64,000 bases of DNA from Actinotalea subterranea. GTDB taxonomy: Bacteria > Actinomycetota > Actinomycetes > Actinomycetales > Cellulomonadaceae. Of the stretch, positions 58,408-64,000 are shown one piece after another. The stretch covers positions 186,001 through 250,000 of the forward strand of contig NZ_VTTP01000003.1 in the NCBI RefSeq assembly GCF_008364845.1. Direction: 5' to 3'. The notes under the pieces were generated by a model. The model was not told the origin of the DNA and made no database searches. It saw only the letters and a list, made by a program, of their open reading frames with translations. Position numbers and translations under genes: made by a program. The stretch's first letter is position 1. Every line of letters begins with the position of its first letter.

Positions 58408-59585
58408 TCAGGCGCTCGCCGGACGACGGTAGAACGGCAGGTCGACGACGCGCACCGGCTCGGGCCGCCCGCGCACGTCGACCGCGAGGTCCGTGCCGAC
58501 GGCCGAGACCTCGGGGGTCACGTACGCCATCGCGATCGGGTGGCCGAGCGTCGGCGAGGGTGCGCCCGACGTGACCTCCCCCACCACTGTGCCGCCGGGT
58601 GTGACGACGGGGTACCCGTGCCGCGCCGCCCGGCGGGACAGGCCCTGGAGCCCGACGAGCACGCGCGCGGGCTCGGACCCGGCGCGGGCGGCGAGCGGCC
58701 CACGGCCCACGAACTCGAGCGGCGCACCGTCGGCGTCGACCTTGTCGAGCTTGACGACCCGGCCGAGGCCCGCCTCGTAGGGCGTCGTCGTGCGATCGAG
58801 CTCGTTGCCGTACAGGGGCATCCCGGCCTCGAGGCGCAGGCTGTCCCGGCACGCGAGGCCCGCGGGGACGAGGCCCGCTGTCGCGCCCGCGGCGAGGAGC
58901 ACACGCCACAGCGCGGGCGCGTCGTCGGCGGTCACGTAGAGCTCGAACCCGTCCTCGCCCGTGTAGCCCGTGCGCGCGACCATGGCACGCACCGCGCCGC
59001 CGGCATCCGCACCCGACCCGACGGACGCGAAGGTGCACGCGTAGTAGCGGAGCCCGACGACGGCGGCGCGCTCGTCCGGGTCCGCGATCAGCGGCTCGAG
59101 GACGCGCACGGCGGCGGGCCCCTGGACCGCGACGAGCGCGGTCGCCTCGGACTCGTCGGTGACCTCGACGCCGGGCCCGGTGCACCGCTCGCGCAGGGCC
59201 GCGAGCACGACGTCGACGTTGGAGGCGTTCGCGACCACGAGGTACTGGTCGGCGCCGGGCCGGTAGACCACGAGGTCGTCGAGGACCCCGCCGTCGGGCG
59301 CACAGATCATCGTGTAGCGCGCGCGGCCCACCGCAAGCGCGGACAGGTTGCCCACGAGTGCGCGGTCGAGCGCCGCACCAGCGGCGGGCCCGGTGAGCCG
59401 GATCTCGCCCATGTGGGACAGGTCGAACAGGCCCGCGGCGGTGCGGACCGCGCGGTGCTCCTCGAGGTCGGACGTGTAGCGCAGGGGCATCGACCACCCG
59501 GCGAACGGGGTCATCGCGGCACCGAGCGTGAGGTGCTCGGCGTGCAGGGGGCCGCGGCGTGCGGGGTCCTGCGTCAGGTCGTCGC

Positions 59586-59589
<4 letters not shown>
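58408..59589 (-). CDS. gcvT: Glycine cleavage system T protein (aminomethyltransferase)
   Basis: 393 residues. Landmarks: [38 protein letters not shown], the folate-site aspartate region [28 protein letters not shown], and [22 protein letters not shown]. It transfers the methylene group to tetrahydrofolate and releases ammonia. GTG 59589 overlaps the gcvP stop by 4 nt. Downstream of the glycine riboswitch and gcvP in one operon. Confidence 0.97.
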
Positions 59590-62462
<2,873 letters not shown>

Positions 62463-62544
62463 GGGCGGCTCCAGGGCTGTGCCCGGCGCATGCCGGACGG
62501 GGGCAGGGCCTCCCCGCTCTGTCATCCGTACGCCTGGGCGCACG

Positions 62545-62723
62545 ACCTGAGAGTTTGGCCGGTCCGCCTGTCGGGGCGCGCCGGCTTGCACCGTCGGTGG
62601 GCCACCCGGGGGCGGCCGCTTTCCAGAGTTGCCTCACCGTGGCGGTACGGGGGCCTGAGAGATTCCCGGGGAGGGTTTGCTCCTTCGGCGCCCCGGTCCG
62701 TGAAGGCCGGGGACTCTCCCGCC
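62545..62723 (-). ncRNA. Tandem glycine riboswitch (gcvT element)
   Basis: Read on the minus strand there are two aptamers in series. The first (about 62723-62653) runs from GGCGGGAGAGTCC through GCCGAAGGAGCAA to ATCTCTCAGG. The second (about 62640-62545) has GTGAGGCAACTCTGG, CCACCGACGGTGCAAGCC and ends AACTCTCAGG. The repeated CTCTCAGG ends and the GGxGCAA cores are the glycine riboswitch signature. It lies upstream of gcvP-gcvT(-gcvH) and should raise their expression when glycine is abundant. I see no strong hairpin-plus-T expression platform, so control may be at translation. Confidence 0.93.
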
Positions 62724-62799
62724 ACAGCTCGAGCAGCGTGTTCGGTTGTTCAGCAGGGCCAGCGTAGACCGCCGCGCCACCCGGCCCGCGCTCCCCCGC

Positions 62800-64000
62800 C
62801 TACGCGAGCGTCGCCTGCCAGGCGACGATCCGGTCGACGGCCTCGTCGACGACCGCGGCCGGTGACGCGAAGGACAGCCGCACCCAGTCGCGCCCGTGCA
62901 CGGCGTCGAAGTCCGTCCCCGGTGTCATCGCGACATCAGCCTCGGCGAGCAGGCGCGCGCACCACGTGACCGAGTCGAGGCCCGACGCCGAGATGTCGGC
63001 GTACAGGTAGAAGGCGCCGTCGGGCGGGGCGACACCCCAGCCGAGCTCCGGCAGACGGCGCAGCAGCAGCTCACGTGACGCGGCGTACGTCGCGACGTCG
63101 GCCTCCGCGGCCGCGTACCCCTGCGGGCTCATCGCCGCCACGGCGGCGTGCTGCGCGAGGCCCGGCGGGCACAGCGCCACGTTGCCCGCGAGCGCGTCGA
63201 CCGGTGCGACGAGGTCGGGTGGCAGCACGAGCCAGCCGAGCCGCCACCCGGTCATGGCCCAGTACTTCGAGAACGAGGAGACGACGACGGCGCCGCGGTC
63301 CGTCCAGCGCGCGGCGGTCGCCTGCTCCGGCGGTGCTGACGGGTGCGGCGTGCCCGGGGCTGCGGGCATCGGCGCGGCGTCGGAGGCACCCGGGCGGGCG
63401 TAGACGATGCCGTGGTAGATCTCGTCGCTGATCAGGCGCACGCCGTACTCGGTGCACCAGGCCGCGAGCGCGTCGAGCTCGTCGGGCGTGACCATGGTGC
63501 CGGTCGGGTTCGCGGGGCTCGCGAGGACCAGGCCGTCGAGGCCGCCGTCGTAGTACGCGGCCATGAGCTGGTCGACCGTCGGCTGGTAGCGCGACGCGGG
63601 GCCGCAGTCGAGCTCGACGACCTCGCAGTCGAGCGCGGCCAGGATGTTCCGGTAGGCCGGGTACCCGGGCCGGGCGATCGCGACCCGGTCCCCGGCGTCG
63701 AACGCCGCGAGGAACGCGAGCATGAACGCACCGGACGAGCCCGTGGTGACCGCGACCTGCTCGGGCGTCACGTCGACGCCGTACCAACGGTCGTAGTGCT
63801 CGGCGATCGCGGCACGCAGCGGCGGGACGCCGACAGCCTCGGTGTACCCGATGTCGCCGACGGCGAGGAGCGCCGCCGCCCGGTCACGCACGACCGACGA
63901 CGCCCCCGCCAGGGGCTGGCCCGCGCACAGGTTGATGACGGGCTGGCCCGCGTCGCGTCGGGCGTTGGCCGCCGCGAGCACCTGCATCACGGCGAACGGA
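62800..64000 (-). CDS. Class I/II PLP-dependent aminotransferase, N-terminus outside the window
   Basis: About 400 residues visible, from PFAVMQVLAAANARR (reading in from the edge) to the stop at 62800. PLP-site motifs are complete: TTGSSGAFMLAFLAAF, LASPANPTGTMV, ISDEIYHGIVY, and VVSSFSKYWAMTGWRLGWLVLPP with the Schiff-base lysine. A short Ala/Pro insertion lies near residue 205-225. The substrate is not clear: such proteins include aspartate and aromatic aminotransferases. The sense of PFAVMQV implies the true start lies a few tens of codons beyond 64000, so GTG 63990 is not the start. Adjacent to the riboswitch but transcribed away from nothing shared. Confidence 0.93.
   Translation of the reverse strand, partial: PFAVMQVLAAANARRDAGQPVINLCAGQPLAGASSVVRDRAAALLAVGDIGYTEAVGVPPLRAAIAEHYDRWYGVDVTPEQVAVTTGSSGAFMLAFLAAFDAGDRVAIARPGYPAYRNILAALDCEVVELDCGPASRYQPTVDQLMAAYYDGGLDGLVLASPANPTGTMVTPDELDALAAWCTEYGVRLISDEIYHGIVYARPGASDAAPMPAAPGTPHPSAPPEQATAARWTDRGAVVVSSFSKYWAMTGWRLGWLVLPPDLVAPVDALAGNVALCPPGLAQHAAVAAMSPQGYAAAEADVATYAASRELLLRRLPELGWGVAPPDGAFYLYADISASGLDSVTWCARLLAEADVAMTPGTDFDAVHGRDWVRLSFASPAAVVDEAVDRIVAWQATLA

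Noticed and set aside
62522-62967. Small open frames across the glycine riboswitch region on both strands
   Set aside because: The sequence is explained by two glycine aptamers read on the minus strand; the frames have no other support.

Overview
The window is high-GC actinobacterial chromosome. GC-rich third codon positions, frequent GTG starts, 4-nt ATGA/GTGA gene overlaps, -10-only leaderless promoters and gene content (C-minus ribosomal proteins with an MRF-like protein, an orphan WXG100-type cassette, EAL/GAF signalling, a sugar ABC operon with an RpiR regulator) all fit Micrococcales. A Cellulomonas-like organism is my best inference from style; I could not search. I see no rRNA, tRNA, CRISPR array, prophage or clear insertion sequence.

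Layout. 1-10239: a peptidoglycan amino-sugar recycling locus. A minus-strand operon encodes a solute-binding protein, two permeases, a NagZ-type GH3 enzyme, AnmK, MurQ and an RpiR regulator, with a family-10-like glycosylhydrolase at the window edge. A BadF-type amino-sugar kinase is divergent. Together they would import muropeptide sugars, split them, phosphorylate them and yield GlcNAc-6-P. 10332-14326: an MFS exporter and a three-gene WXG100/type VII-like cassette of unknown role. 14751-19199: EAL-GAF protein, proline iminopeptidase-like hydrolase, a secreted HNH nuclease preceded by a tiny leaderless ORF, and the first member of a three-copy small protein family. 19587-23168: a repeat-rich membrane protein, an NfeD-like protein and a flotillin. 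23296-28908: a fused RecB-like nuclease/helicase, two more small-family paralogues, an Rv0909-like antitoxin-type protein and a partner. 28943-36828: purine nucleoside phosphorylase, an LmeA-like lipid-binding protein, SbcC/SbcD and a YeiH exporter. 37034-41225: an S9 peptidase, then two back-to-back membrane protein + XRE regulator modules, each with its own inverted-repeat operator.

41256-43810: a zinc-starvation locus. Zinc-independent paralogues of L28, L33, S14 and L31 (plus an HU protein) diverge from an MRF-like ribosome hibernation factor across a Zur-type palindrome. 43814-48000: STAS protein, YbaK-type deacylase, tandem universal stress protein, aminoglycoside adenylyltransferase, hydrolase. 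48084-53075: a long HrpA helicase. 53473-54841: an unknown membrane-anchored protein gene bracketed by two inverted copies of a 68-nt palindromic repeat. 54976-57492: Tag glycosylase, SRPBCC, NUDIX and GIY-YIG-like proteins and a stand-alone LuxR helix-turn-helix. 57885-62723: the glycine cleavage genes gcvP-gcvT-gcvH behind a tandem glycine riboswitch. 62800-64000: a class I/II aminotransferase cut by the window end.

The least explained items are the three small paralogues (two tail-to-tail with nuclease genes), the paired membrane/XRE modules, the in-frame stop upstream of the HNH nuclease, and the 68-nt inverted repeats.
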